Position numbers and translations under genes: made by a program
Notes under the pieces: generated by a model
What the model saw: the letters and a program-made list of their open reading frames with translations, nothing else
The model's database searches: none
What the model was told of the DNA's origin: nothing
Assembly (NCBI GenBank): GCA_937132085.1
Contig: CAKZNV010000230.1
Location: forward strand, 1 to 34,618
Length of the DNA: 34,618 nucleotides
From: an uncultured Rubritalea sp.
Lineage (GTDB): Bacteria; Verrucomicrobiota; Verrucomicrobiia; Verrucomicrobiales; Akkermansiaceae
Direction of reading: 5' to 3'
Shown here: positions 26,003-33,908 of the stretch, piece by piece
Numbering within the stretch: position 1 is the stretch's first letter
How the letters are laid out: the number at the start of each line of letters is the position of its first letter

Positions 26003-27382
26003 ATGAGTAGATTAACAAAACTTTCAGATCAAAAGTGGTCGCCACAGCATGCTGCGCATTTACTAAGGCGGGCGTCTTTTGGCGGTAGCCCTGAGGAGGT
26101 AGATCTCTGTTATAAGCTAGGGATGGAGACATCTGTGGAGATGATTCTACTCGGTAGACAGCCAGGCATACCTCAGAGAGTCAATGTAGGAAGACTACAC
26201 CCAAAGCTAGAAAAGACACTGCCTCAGCTGGGAAAAAAATATAGTTCCTCACTAGATGATGACCTGAAAGAGTATGATAAAAGGTTATTCAGCCTACAAA
26301 ATAGCTGGCTTGATAGAATGATCGGAGTGGGTGCCCCTCTAGAGAAAATGACACTTTTCTGGCATGGGATGCTTACTAGCTCTTACGCTAAGGTGCAGAC
26401 TTCATCGTTCATTGTAAGACAGAACCAGCTTTTCCGTAGTATGGCTTATGGTGATTACCGTGAGCTGGTGAAGAAGATCGTAGTTGATCCAGCCATGATC
26501 GTTTATTTGGATATCGACCAGAACAGACGGACTAAGCCGAATGAGAACTTTGCTCGTGAGCTACTAGAGTTATTCACACTAGGTGAGGGGAATTATTCCC
26601 CAGACGAGATTAAGAAGCTCGCTCGTGAGATCGTAGGTTACTCGCTTAGGAAACCTAAGGAAAAAGTCGAATTTAAGGATGAGGACATGTTAGGCATGGA
26701 GAATAATGTAGGCTTTAGTGACAAAGTCAAACGACTCAGCAAGACGGTTGATTCTATTTTCAAGAAGCGAGCATGCGGACATTTGTTGTGCAGGAGACTG
26801 TGGAAGTTTTTCGTGAGTGTGGATGAAAATCCATTAGCTATTCTAAGTCTAACAGAAATACTCCGTGACTCTAAATGGCAAATGAAGCCAGTGCTGCGTG
26901 AGATGTTTATGAGTGAGTTGTTTTATGCCGATAAAATTGTCGGCCAGCAGATCAAGTCGCCAGTGCAGTATCTGATCCAGTCGCATAAGGAGATGCATGC
27001 TCAGCAGCTCGATAAGAAGTGTGCTTACTACACAATGGAGAAGCTCGGTCAGAACCTCTTTAACCCACCGAATGTAGCAGGGTGGCCAGCTGGGGAGACT
27101 TGGATCAATGGTGACAGCATTTCTGCGAGGTATAAACTATCGTTAATGCTTAGTGATGTGATGCAGCGTAATGGCGATAAGGTAGTGAAATTATTTTATA
27201 GTAAAATGAAGCAAGACAGGGTGGCGGGATTGATCAAGATGATGGATCACTTCCTGCCAGTGACGATCCCAGCAGAGAAGGCGAAGTTGCTGTTAGATTT
27301 AGCCAAGGGTGCTGAGAGTGAAGCGGATGTGCATAAGATGGTGCAATACATGATGTGCATGCCAGAATATCAAATGTGTTAG
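26003..27382 (+). CDS. DUF1800 family protein
   Basis: 459 aa, with HLLRRASFGGSPEEVD at 19-34, FWHGMLTSS, ELLELFTLGEGNYS and the C-terminal NPPNVAGWPAGETWI typical of DUF1800. The family is abundant in Verrucomicrobia and Planctomycetes and almost always precedes a DUF1501 gene; biochemical function is not established. There is no signal peptide, so export would depend on its partner or another route. Only 14 bp separate it from the next start. Confidence 0.92.
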   Translation: MSRLTKLSDQKWSPQHAAHLLRRASFGGSPEEVDLCYKLGMETSVEMILLGRQPGIPQRVNVGRLHPKLEKTLPQLGKKYSSSLDDDLKEYDKRLFSLQNSWLDRMIGVGAPLEKMTLFWHGMLTSSYAKVQTSSFIVRQNQLFRSMAYGDYRELVKKIVVDPAMIVYLDIDQNRRTKPNENFARELLELFTLGEGNYSPDEIKKLAREIVGYSLRKPKEKVEFKDEDMLGMENNVGFSDKVKRLSKTVDSIFKKRACGHLLCRRLWKFFVSVDENPLAILSLTEILRDSKWQMKPVLREMFMSELFYADKIVGQQIKSPVQYLIQSHKEMHAQQLDKKCAYYTMEKLGQNLFNPPNVAGWPAGETWINGDSISARYKLSLMLSDVMQRNGDKVVKLFYSKMKQDRVAGLIKMMDHFLPVTIPAEKAKLLLDLAKGAESEADVHKMVQYMMCMPEYQMC

Positions 27383-27383
27383 A

Positions 27384-27388
27384 GGGAG
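27384..27388 (+). promoter_or_regulatory. Ribosome binding site deciding the DUF1501 start
   Basis: GGGAG lies 8 bases before the third of three consecutive ATG codons (27391, 27394, 27397). Spacing favours 27397, giving MDTRREFLRK as the N-terminus. One of the few clear Shine-Dalgarno sequences in the window. Confidence 0.6.
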
Positions 27389-27396
27389 AAATGATG

Positions 27397-28707
27397 ATGG
27401 ATACTAGAAGAGAATTTTTAAGAAAAACAATGCTAGGCGCACCTCTAAGCATGGGAGCGGGAGCTGGATTGACTAGCTTCCTAGGGCAGAGCCTGACTGG
27501 AATAGCGCAGGAAGCCATTGATATTCCTATTTTAAATGATGATGCACGTGGCCATAAGATTTTAGTCCTGATCCAACTGGATGGTGGAAATGATGGTTTA
27601 AATACAGTCGTTCCCTGGGGTAATAGACGCTATTATCAAGCTCGTCGATCTATAGCGATCAAAGAAACAGACGCCATTAAATTAGAAGGAATCAAAGACA
27701 ATCAGGGGCTAGGTTTGCACCCAGAGCTCAACTATTTTTCTGAACTTTTTAAACAAGGTAAGCTGGCAGTGATCAACAACGTGGGCTATGCGAACCCTAA
27801 CAGATCACACTTTAGATCTGGTGCGATCTGGGAGTCAGCTATGGAAAATGCGAGCTGGATGAATGAAGATCAGCTCAGAGCTCAGACTGGCTGGCTGGGC
27901 AGATACTTTGACCAATGTTGTGCAGGTGAGGGGAACCTAGCTGGTGTCTATCACGGCAAGAATCCGCTATCCATGAGAGGGGAGTCATTCCGAGGGACCA
28001 GCGTGGCTGATCTGGAGAACGATCCCTTTGGCTATATGAAACTCCGCAATGATCTGATGTCTGACCCTGTGTTTAGAAAGCTTCAGAATCCGGCATCTGG
28101 TGGAGAGCCTGAGTCAAAACTAAAATTTGTCCGTGATGTCTCTAAAGACACGCTCAGCGCTAGTGATAAAATGCGTAAGTTTTTAGCCGATGTTAAGCAA
28201 CGTGGCAATGGATTTCCTCAGACAGGATTAGGTAAACAGCTGGGATTGATTTCACAGTTTATTTCACAAGGGGCATCGACTCGTGTGTATATTGCGAGGA
28301 TTGGAGGTTTCGACACCCACTCTAAGCAACTCGCTGGCCATGCCGCGAGGATGAAGGAAATCAATGATGCTGTGCAGGCATTTATGTCACAAATCGATGT
28401 GATAGGAGTGGAGAAGAATGTGGCTGTGATGACCTTCTCAGAGTTTGGTCGTCAGCTGAAAGAAAACGGCACTCAAGGAACAGACCACGGTGCTGCAGCT
28501 CCGATGTTCTTAATAGGTGGCGGAGTGAAAGGCGGAATCTACGGAAACGCTCCGAAACTCAAAGGAGATATGGTAGCTGACTTCGGCGGATTAGTGCATG
28601 AAATCGATTTTAGATCAGTGTATCGATCTGTGTTAGAGCAGTATCTTGGAGTCTCATCATCAGGGATCATTTCTGATGTCTTTGCTCCGATGAAATTGTA
28701 TACTTAG
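27397..28707 (+). CDS. DUF1501 family exported protein (Tat signal)
   Basis: 436 aa from the 27397 ATG. RREFLRK at 4-10 is a twin-arginine motif before a moderately hydrophobic stretch, so the folded protein is probably exported by Tat. Conserved family motifs are LIQLDGGNDGLNTVVPW, HFRSGAIWESA, FDTHSKQLAGHA, FSEFGRQLKENGTQGTDHG and FLIGGGVKGG. The family belongs to the alkaline-phosphatase-like fold; its substrate is unknown. It is translationally linked to the DUF1800 gene upstream. Together they resemble the standard DUF1800/DUF1501 pairs of this phylum. Confidence 0.93.
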   Translation: MDTRREFLRKTMLGAPLSMGAGAGLTSFLGQSLTGIAQEAIDIPILNDDARGHKILVLIQLDGGNDGLNTVVPWGNRRYYQARRSIAIKETDAIKLEGIKDNQGLGLHPELNYFSELFKQGKLAVINNVGYANPNRSHFRSGAIWESAMENASWMNEDQLRAQTGWLGRYFDQCCAGEGNLAGVYHGKNPLSMRGESFRGTSVADLENDPFGYMKLRNDLMSDPVFRKLQNPASGGEPESKLKFVRDVSKDTLSASDKMRKFLADVKQRGNGFPQTGLGKQLGLISQFISQGASTRVYIARIGGFDTHSKQLAGHAARMKEINDAVQAFMSQIDVIGVEKNVAVMTFSEFGRQLKENGTQGTDHGAAAPMFLIGGGVKGGIYGNAPKLKGDMVADFGGLVHEIDFRSVYRSVLEQYLGVSSSGIISDVFAPMKLYT

Positions 28708-28799
28708 ATCAGTCAGAAAATTTTTAGTGCTAAAAAAACAGCATATTTTAATTTGCTTTTCTTAATTGAATAGTGTAGTTATACATTATTAATAAAATT

Positions 28800-29213
28800 A
28801 TGAAAAGATCACTCTCCTGTATCACTAAACGTTTTCTAACAATACCTGTCATAGGTCTAGGTTCTTGTCTTATTGTCTCCTGTGGCTCAGGCCCTGAGTA
28901 TCAGGAACCAGCCTACGAGATTAAAGAATTACCAGCCAGCCCAGCTGAGGTAGATGTCGCTCGACCAGACTTCGATGTTCCTGGCATGCAAGTGCAGAAC
29001 CCGAACACACCACTAGTTAAGCCAAAGGATGAAGTGGTAAAAGGTAGACCACTTGTAACAGCAATTCCTCTAGCTCGACCAGTCCCCGGAAGACCAGGAT
29101 GTGTGTTCAACCCCTTTAATCAGAACATTGTAGATGTGGAAGGAATCCCATCTGGAACTAAAGTGGTAGACCCGTTAGATAAAGACAAGACCCACGTTTT
29201 TAAAGTGCCTTAG
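28800..29213 (+). CDS. Small lipoprotein of unknown function, 137 aa
   Basis: A signal peptide ends in IVSC (Cys29) followed by Gly-Ser-Gly, a good lipobox. A Pro/Glu/Val-rich linker leads to a compact C-terminal motif, PGRPGCVFNPFNQNIVDVEG then PSGTKVVDPLDKDKTHVFKVP. I recall similar small proteins ending this way in Verrucomicrobia, but cannot name a function. It starts 92 bp after the DUF1501 gene on the same strand and may be co-transcribed. Confidence 0.68.
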   Translation: MKRSLSCITKRFLTIPVIGLGSCLIVSCGSGPEYQEPAYEIKELPASPAEVDVARPDFDVPGMQVQNPNTPLVKPKDEVVKGRPLVTAIPLARPVPGRPGCVFNPFNQNIVDVEGIPSGTKVVDPLDKDKTHVFKVP

Positions 29214-29251
29214 GCTCTATTATTTAGCATGTGATCATTGGCTCTAGTTAA

Positions 29252-29827
29252 TTATAAGCTACCCATTAATGTTGTCTCTTCTTCCTGTGAGAGGTAACGC
29301 CACTTGCCATTTTCTAGATCTAGATCGAAACTGCCAATACTGATTCGTTTCAATTTCAAGACCTTTAATGGTGTGCCGAATTTAGGGTCTTTCAGCGCCC
29401 CGAACAGTCGACGAATGTGGCGGTTCTTGCCTTCGTCTATTTTTACAATGAGTTTTGTTTTAGCTCCACCAACGCCTTTTTTCTCGATGCCAATAGTTTT
29501 GAGTAAGTCTCCCTTGCTTCTGACTCCACTCATAGCGGAAGCAAGATGCTGGTCTGTTACGTGGCCTCTGACCCATATCTCGTAGACTTTTATGCAGTTC
29601 CCAGGCTTGGTCAATGCATCGCCGACTTTACCATTGGTGGTGAATAAAAGCAGTCCCTTAGATTCCAAATCAAGCCGACCTATAGGCATCCATCCATCTT
29701 TGAAAACCCAATTGGGTAAAAGCTTATACACTGTTTTGCGTCCAAGCTCGTCAGAGCGTGTGACCACATAGCCCTTGGGCTTGTTGAGTGCTAACAGTGT
29801 TTTCGAATCGTTGCTTGTGCTATTCAT
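29252..29827 (-). CDS. Pseudouridine synthase, RluE-like (RsuA/RluB/E/F family)
   Basis: A 191-aa catalytic domain without the N-terminal S4 domain, as in RluE, which modifies 23S rRNA. KPKGYVVT is motif I, and GRLDLESKGLLLFTTNG at 50-66 carries the catalytic Asp53. KIDEGKNRHIRRLFGAL is the conserved RNA-contacting helix and LKRISIGSFDL the motif III strand. The target uridine (U2457 for E. coli RluE) is inferred. It converges on the lipoprotein gene with 38 bp between and no obvious terminator. Confidence 0.9.
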   Translation of the reverse strand: MNSTSNDSKTLLALNKPKGYVVTRSDELGRKTVYKLLPNWVFKDGWMPIGRLDLESKGLLLFTTNGKVGDALTKPGNCIKVYEIWVRGHVTDQHLASAMSGVRSKGDLLKTIGIEKKGVGGAKTKLIVKIDEGKNRHIRRLFGALKDPKFGTPLKVLKLKRISIGSFDLDLENGKWRYLSQEEETTLMGSL

Positions 29828-29949
29828 TGGATGCGTTTGACCAGACCTTAGGTGCTGATTGTTTCCAGTAAACTATAATAGTGCATTCTCTTGAGCGCAG
29901 AGATTTCAGCAATGATTTACTTATCGATTAATCCTGCCTATGGTTCCGT

Positions 29950-30534
29950 ATGGATCCTATTTCAAAGCGACAATTTCTATTAAGTATCGGCACACTCGGA
30001 GCAAGCGTAGTTTTAAACAACTGCGCTGGAATCAACCAACTGGGAGGCCTAGGTAACATTGGCCTCGGTCCAGGTCTTATGCCTACATTCCTCATCAAAC
30101 CACAAATGATGATGAGTAAACTCACACCGCATTTTCCATTTCAGCAAGGCTATAAAGGCCTTGCTGACATAAGCTTCTCTAACCCTGTGCTCAGCATGGT
30201 TCCTGAGTCAGATAAAGTCAGAGTAGGGCTTACCACGCTTGGTGGAATTCGTGGCACAGGTCGTAAACTTGGTGGCAGATGCCAGATTGCCTGTGGCTTA
30301 AACTATGATCCTAAGACACGAGGAATCTACCTAAAGGACTCAGTGGTGGAAGATTTCACTCTAACAGGAGTTTCTAGTCAGCTCACCTCTGGCATACGCG
30401 ATGTGGCGAACCTCGTAGGAAAGAATTTGTTAGAGCGCTATCCAGTCTACACACTCGGAGATAGTGCCGGTTTAGGATTACTTAAAAAGATGAATGTCAC
30501 TGACCAAGGAATCTTACTAAGTTTCGGTATTTAA
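29950..30534 (+). CDS. DUF1439 lipoprotein (YceB-like)
   Basis: The N-terminus KRQFLLSIGTLGASVVLNNC (residues 6-25) has a hydrophobic core ending in a lipobox-like LNNC with Cys25, so envelope anchoring is likely. The body has FPFQQGYKGLADISFSNPVLSMVPESDKVRVGL-type alternation and SQLTSGIRDVANLVGKNLLERYPVYTL, which fits the DUF1439/YceB family of small lipid-binding-like folds. Function is unknown. It is the last plus-strand gene before the cassette-like region; its stop is followed at once by AAACGTTG (30533-30540), echoing the ACGTT motif of that array. Confidence 0.75.
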   Translation: MDPISKRQFLLSIGTLGASVVLNNCAGINQLGGLGNIGLGPGLMPTFLIKPQMMMSKLTPHFPFQQGYKGLADISFSNPVLSMVPESDKVRVGLTTLGGIRGTGRKLGGRCQIACGLNYDPKTRGIYLKDSVVEDFTLTGVSSQLTSGIRDVANLVGKNLLERYPVYTLGDSAGLGLLKKMNVTDQGILLSFGI

Positions 30535-30623
30535 ACGTTGATACTCATTTAGAGTCACTGACCGAACACATCCAGTCTAGTAGGGAATAGATATGTTCTC
30601 GATCTCAGTGGCTGCAGGTAGTC

Positions 30624-30992
30624 CTAGGATGCATCATTTGTTCGTGATGAAGGATCCTTTTCTGTTGCGGTTGGTCGAGAAGTATTCAACCAGAAGATCT
30701 GAATTAAAACATAAACCAACGATACTAATAGCAACCTTACATTTTCTGCATCAAACCCATGGTCTGCTATATGAGCGAGCCGTAAGATTCCACTCCAGCA
30801 TAGGATGCCGATCAAGCATTGCGCAGCAATTCTCCGAGCACAAAGAATACCGATAGAGCATGCAATCACAGCCAAGCATTCAAAAATAAACTTAGGGTCT
30901 TTTATCGCTATAGCCAGTGGCAACGTGAAAGAGCTTGTTAAGATGAGAACGAGAGCAGAAAGTTGCGCTATGATTTTAGCTGTGGTCTTCAT
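30624..30992 (-). CDS. Small multi-pass membrane protein, 122 aa
   Basis: Not recognised. Four hydrophobic stretches (about 8-30, 35-51, 55-70 and 85-100) suggest three or four membrane helices, followed by a hydrophilic tail. It is the downstream-most member of the minus-strand array and is preceded by a spacer with an imperfect hairpin (31007-31073). No family or partner can be suggested. An overlapping plus-strand frame is a shadow. Confidence 0.55.
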   Translation of the reverse strand: MKTTAKIIAQLSALVLILTSSFTLPLAIAIKDPKFIFECLAVIACSIGILCARRIAAQCLIGILCWSGILRLAHIADHGFDAENVRLLLVSLVYVLIQIFWLNTSRPTATEKDPSSRTNDAS

Positions 30993-31006
30993 GTAAGTGA
31001 ATGTTG

Positions 31007-31073
31007 AAGCTCAGTAAGCCCAGAGGGGCGAGCTAGCGTGAAATTTATGTTTATAGTTGTAGTTGTCTGAGTT
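31007..31073 (-). repeat. attC-like imperfect hairpin, spacer E
   Basis: AAGCTCAG (31007-31014) pairs with CTGAGTT (31067-31073), leaving one bulged G. TGTAGTT, shared with two other spacers of the array, lies just before the second arm (31058-31064), and AGAGGGGCGAGCTAGCG resembles GGAGGGCGAACTTTGACG of the spacer at 33760-33837. Confidence 0.45.
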
Positions 31074-31128
31074 GCTATAGAAGCAGGCGCTATCAGTAGA
31101 GGATTACTGCGACTAGATTTCGGTCTTT

Positions 31129-31479
31129 TCATCTTTTCCAGAAATCCCACCAAGGAGTTTTGTTGAGTTTCTTCTTAGTAATGGTTCGATACCAATTCTT
31201 GTGTTCATTAGCATCGTCAGCGAAACCAGCAGCAACAAACAGATCTCGCCAGTCAGTTTTAGCTAGATCAAACGCATTTTCCTCACTGTCTACGTTCGTT
31301 GCAATCACCTTGAGGATTGAGAACCGAATCCTATCCATGTCTGCTGATTTACTGTTGTTATGAAAAGGAATGTTCTCAGCGGCTTCGATCTCTAACCTTC
31401 TTGCAAGCTTGGAGAGTAGAGGCTCTTCAAAGAGAAGCTCCAACAGCTTGTTAACTTTCTTGGTTAATGGTAGGGACAT
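31129..31479 (-). CDS. Hypothetical cytosolic protein, 116 aa
   Basis: Not recognised. It has no signal peptide or membrane segment and is predicted mostly helical, with a Lys/Leu-rich N-terminus, a central acidic part and an aromatic C-terminus (WYRTITKKKLNKTPWWDFWKR). The ATG lies 10 bases after an ACGTT motif in the upstream spacer. It shares orientation and spacer pattern with its neighbours, as expected of a gene cassette. Confidence 0.6.
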   Translation of the reverse strand: MSLPLTKKVNKLLELLFEEPLLSKLARRLEIEAAENIPFHNNSKSADMDRIRFSILKVIATNVDSEENAFDLAKTDWRDLFVAAGFADDANEHKNWYRTITKKKLNKTPWWDFWKR

Positions 31480-31487
31480 TTCAGGAG

Positions 31488-31560
31488 AACGTTTTAGTTG
31501 AGCTAAATCTTATGAGCTAAAGTAGACTTTTATTTAATGGATGTAGTTGTGTGAAAAGTT
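31488..31560 (-). repeat. attC-like imperfect hairpin, spacer D
   Basis: AACGTTTT (31488-31495) pairs with AAAAGTT (31554-31560) with a single bulged G at 31491. AAC and GTT sit at the outer ends. TGTAGTT at 31542-31548 precedes the second arm. On the minus strand the next gene's ATG follows the ACGTT motif by 10 bases. Confidence 0.48.
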
Positions 31561-31587
31561 ATAGGAATAAGCAGCGTCATAGCTTAA

Positions 31588-32112
31588 CTACTCTGGCTCA
31601 GTTGCTTTTTCGTTTTTCTTAGACAGTATGTAATTTGCTGTAAACATCACATCGCCATCTTCTGAGTGCACAATGCCATCAATATATACTTTTCCATCAG
31701 CTTTGAGTTTTCCATTTTGCACCGCGGTCCAGCCCCTGGTGTTTTTTGATTTAAAGGTGAATTCTGTCTGATTTTTGATTTGTAATAGGTAGGTGATAAT
31801 CTTGCCTTCTGTGTCTTTGGCTTCCCCTGTAAAAGTATTCTCAACTTCTGTCTTCATCCATTTAATAGAAACGCGATGCTTTGTGTTTGGCTGATAGATG
31901 TAATCTGAAGTCTCAATAAAGCTCTTTTTGTCAGCTGAAAGTTTACCGGTTCTGGTTCCTGTAAATGCTAGTTTCTCTACTTCATTTGGAGAGTCTAGCT
32001 CTCCTGATATGATCACGGGATGAGTGAAGAATTCGAAATACCAAGCTTTGAACTCTTGAGAGAAAACTGGTGATGTTAGAGAAAAGAGTATGAGTAGAAT
32101 TAGATGTTTCAT
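31588..32112 (-). CDS. Secreted protein of unknown function, 174 aa
   Basis: A short typical signal peptide (MKHLILLILFSLTSPVFSQ, cleavage after Ser18) leads into a beta-rich body with many Thr, Lys and aromatic residues (WYFEFFTHPVIISGEL, KHRVSIKWM). No cysteine, lipobox or catalytic motif is visible. It lies within the minus-strand array, separated from both neighbours by hairpin-containing spacers. No function can be suggested. Confidence 0.58.
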   Translation of the reverse strand: MKHLILLILFSLTSPVFSQEFKAWYFEFFTHPVIISGELDSPNEVEKLAFTGTRTGKLSADKKSFIETSDYIYQPNTKHRVSIKWMKTEVENTFTGEAKDTEGKIITYLLQIKNQTEFTFKSKNTRGWTAVQNGKLKADGKVYIDGIVHSEDGDVMFTANYILSKKNEKATEPE

Positions 32113-32117
32113 TTTTA

Positions 32118-32173
32118 GAAAATCGCCTTAGATTAACTGCTTTGTATGGAATGTCATATAAGGCAGTGGTTTC
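32118..32173 (-). repeat. attC-like imperfect hairpin, spacer C
   Basis: GCCTTA (32125-32130) pairs with TAAGGC (32159-32164); an outer GAAA (32118-32121) can pair with TTTC (32170-32173) across unequal internal loops. It lacks the ACGTT motif of the other spacers (CGATT instead), so it is the weakest of the set with regard to sequence. Confidence 0.38.
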
Positions 32174-32194
32174 AAGGTTATAGTTTAGGTTTGG

Positions 32195-32779
32195 CTACTG
32201 TGATTGCTTATCCTTTTTTGTTGAGGGAATTACACGAAGCGTAAATTGCTCATTCATATCAAAGTCAAGATGTTCATGTAAATCAGCCTTCAAACGAAGT
32301 TGAATAACGACTTTTGATTTTTTTATACTAACAATTTTGACTGATGCTAAATCAGCTTTCTTCATCCATCCCATCATCGGATTCCCAAACCTGAAAGCAG
32401 TAACTTCTCCGTCCTTCATAGAGGCGATTTGAGTGTATTCGTTTATCTTCATAGCAGCTCGCTTATTCGGTATGGCTTTGAGCTGAATGGTTTGCCCTTC
32501 CTTTACATCAGATGGAAGTTGGAAAACAATATTGTAATAACTAACGCCGTCAAAGGTCCCAACCAGAAAGTTGTGTTCAGAAAGGCTAACCGCTATAGAT
32601 GCTCCGGACTTCACTTCATGATGTTCCCATGCTCCATTATAAACCTTGTTGGCGATTACCTGAACATCATGACTCCACGTATTTTTGGTGGTGGTTTTGA
32701 CCTGGTTCTGAGTCATTGAGCAACTTGATAGAGTAACACAAGCAAAGGCGATAAATATTAAATAGAGTAGATGCGACAT
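32195..32779 (-). CDS. Lipoprotein of unknown function, 194 aa
   Basis: The signal ends in TLSSC (Cys20) followed by Ser-Met, a good lipobox. The body is rich in beta-forming residues with a basic C-terminal half (VKIVSIKKSKVVIQLRLKADL) and no recognised family. Its ATG lies 12 bases after the ACGTT motif of spacer B. Part of the same-orientation array of small genes. Confidence 0.6.
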   Translation of the reverse strand: MSHLLYLIFIAFACVTLSSCSMTQNQVKTTTKNTWSHDVQVIANKVYNGAWEHHEVKSGASIAVSLSEHNFLVGTFDGVSYYNIVFQLPSDVKEGQTIQLKAIPNKRAAMKINEYTQIASMKDGEVTAFRFGNPMMGWMKKADLASVKIVSIKKSKVVIQLRLKADLHEHLDFDMNEQFTLRVIPSTKKDKQSQ

Positions 32780-32791
32780 ATTTTTAGAGAA

Positions 32792-32857
32792 CGTCTTATT
32801 CTAGCGCCATTGGAGAATGGGCGCAAGTATGGACTTTTGTTAGTTTCTATGGAGACG
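32792..32857 (-). repeat. attC-like imperfect hairpin, spacer B
   Basis: Outer arms CGTCT (32792-32796) and AGACG (32853-32857). Inside, GCGCCATT (32804-32811) pairs with AATGGGCGC (32816-32824) around GGAG, leaving one extra G. The minus-strand ACGTTCTC (ending at 32787) leads to TAAAAAT and the ATG of the lipoprotein gene at 32779. Confidence 0.48.
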
Positions 32858-32917
32858 CAAAGAATTTGCTATCGTAGTTTGCTAGGCAGGATCATTTGGC
32901 TGAATCGACTTTAAGAA

Positions 32918-33235
32918 TCATGGATTTATCTTAGACCGTTTTACACTAGTTGATTTCCAGAACTTAGAATACGCTTTGAATAACTCAGAGTAAAAGGCTG
33001 TTATCTCCTGCTTTGTTGCTACTGAGACATGATCGCCTTCCACTGATACAACAATTTGACTAGGCTTCATGTTGTCGAAATACTCTGAAGCTTCAGCCTC
33101 GCTAATTGCTTTGTTATCTAGAAAAAATTCGTTTTTATCTTCATTAAGAACAAGTCCAGAAGTTTCTATTTTTGGAGCACAACAACTAGTTAGTAAGATC
33201 GATAATATTCCTGTGAGGACTACGAGATATTTCAT
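32918..33235 (-). CDS. Small lipoprotein of unknown function, 105 aa
   Basis: The signal (MKYLVVLTGILSILLTSC) ends in a lipobox with Cys18, followed by a second Cys. The mature part is acidic then basic, with PSQIVVSVEGDHVSVA suggesting a beta pair. A TTG at 33244 would overlap the upstream gene; the ATG at 33235 is one base after that gene's TAA (33237-33239) and fits the signal peptide. It is thus co-transcribed with the 33237-33746 gene, making a likely two-gene cassette. Confidence 0.58.
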   Translation of the reverse strand: MKYLVVLTGILSILLTSCCAPKIETSGLVLNEDKNEFFLDNKAISEAEASEYFDNMKPSQIVVSVEGDHVSVATKQEITAFYSELFKAYSKFWKSTSVKRSKINP

Positions 33236-33236
33236 T

Positions 33237-33746
33237 TTATTCAATGTCGTTACGATAGTTGACTGTAAATCCTTGGTTATTGAGGAAATCTAATAAATTT
33301 TTTGAAGCCTTGATTTTTGCTTCTTGCGATAGCCAGAATCCCAAAATAGTTCTGCGGCGAAAACCGTTGTCTGTATCCCACAGATTTAAAGTTGTTGTCG
33401 ACTCTATACTATTTGATGATTTTACGTGTTCAATGGTTATTTCTAAGGGCTGTTTTCGAGATATTTTGAATTGTAGTTTTTCTGGGTTAGTCCTTGAAAC
33501 AATTAAATCTTCATCAGTGACCTCTAATATATCGCCTCTGTTATGTTGGCATAGAATGTAAGGAATAATGAGAAAAAGCAAACCTCCAAATGATGTAATT
33601 ACCCACAGTTGATGCTGAATACCAATAAACACAAAACCGAGAACAAATAATGCCCATAAAGTAATACCACAAAGATGGACTTTATCTTTAGGATAGTTAC
33701 GAGGGTTTATTTCAAACCGAGAGCTGGTGTTCACCGAGAGACTCAT
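33237..33746 (-). CDS. Membrane protein of unknown function, 169 aa
   Basis: A short N-terminal cytosolic stretch is followed by two membrane helices (about 25-43 and 46-64), then a soluble domain of about 100 residues containing KISRKQPLEITIEHV and ending in a helical LLDFLNNQGF motif. No known family; the layout resembles PH-like membrane proteins but that is only an impression. The ATG is 13 bases after the ACGTT motif of spacer A. Confidence 0.58.
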   Translation of the reverse strand: MSLSVNTSSRFEINPRNYPKDKVHLCGITLWALFVLGFVFIGIQHQLWVITSFGGLLFLIIPYILCQHNRGDILEVTDEDLIVSRTNPEKLQFKISRKQPLEITIEHVKSSNSIESTTTLNLWDTDNGFRRRTILGFWLSQEAKIKASKNLLDFLNNQGFTVNYRNDIE

Positions 33747-33759
33747 ATTTTTAGCAAAA

Positions 33760-33837
33760 CGTCATAGCATAGCCGACCCCACGGAGGGCGAACTTTGACG
33801 AAGGTGTTGAGGTTGTAGTTAAGTTAAAAGCTATACG
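33760..33837 (-). repeat. attC-like imperfect hairpin, spacer A
   Basis: CGTCATAGC (33760-33768) pairs with GCTATACG (33830-33837) with one bulged C (33763). TGTAGTT at 33814-33820 precedes the second arm. Between the arms is ACGGAGGGCGAACTTTGACG (33781-33800). On the minus strand ACGTTTTGCTAAAAAT leads directly to the ATG at 33746. Confidence 0.5.
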
Positions 33838-33866
33838 ATTATCAGACTCCACAAGAGATGCTAGAT

Positions 33867-33894
33867 AAGCTGACTAGTGTTGCACTTTCAGCTT
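33867..33894 (-). other. Hairpin downstream of the DUF3592-like gene
   Basis: AAGCTGA (33867-33873) pairs with TCAGCTT (33888-33894), and inside it AGTG (33876-33879) with CACT (33883-33886) around a TTG loop. It begins 14 bases after the stop of the 33909-34334 gene. No T-run follows, so it is a stabiliser or weak terminator rather than a canonical one. Confidence 0.45.
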
Positions 33895-33908
33895 GATACT
33901 CAGCATTT

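Noticed and set aside
28724-28760. AT-rich hairpin after the DUF1501 gene (TTTTTAG/CTAAAAA) as terminator
   Set aside because: The stem is almost all A-T and too weak, with a two-base loop; not called.
30593-30856. 87-codon plus-strand frame opposite the small membrane protein gene
   Set aside because: It is antisense to a frame with regular hydrophobic helices and continues the array's orientation pattern; judged a shadow.
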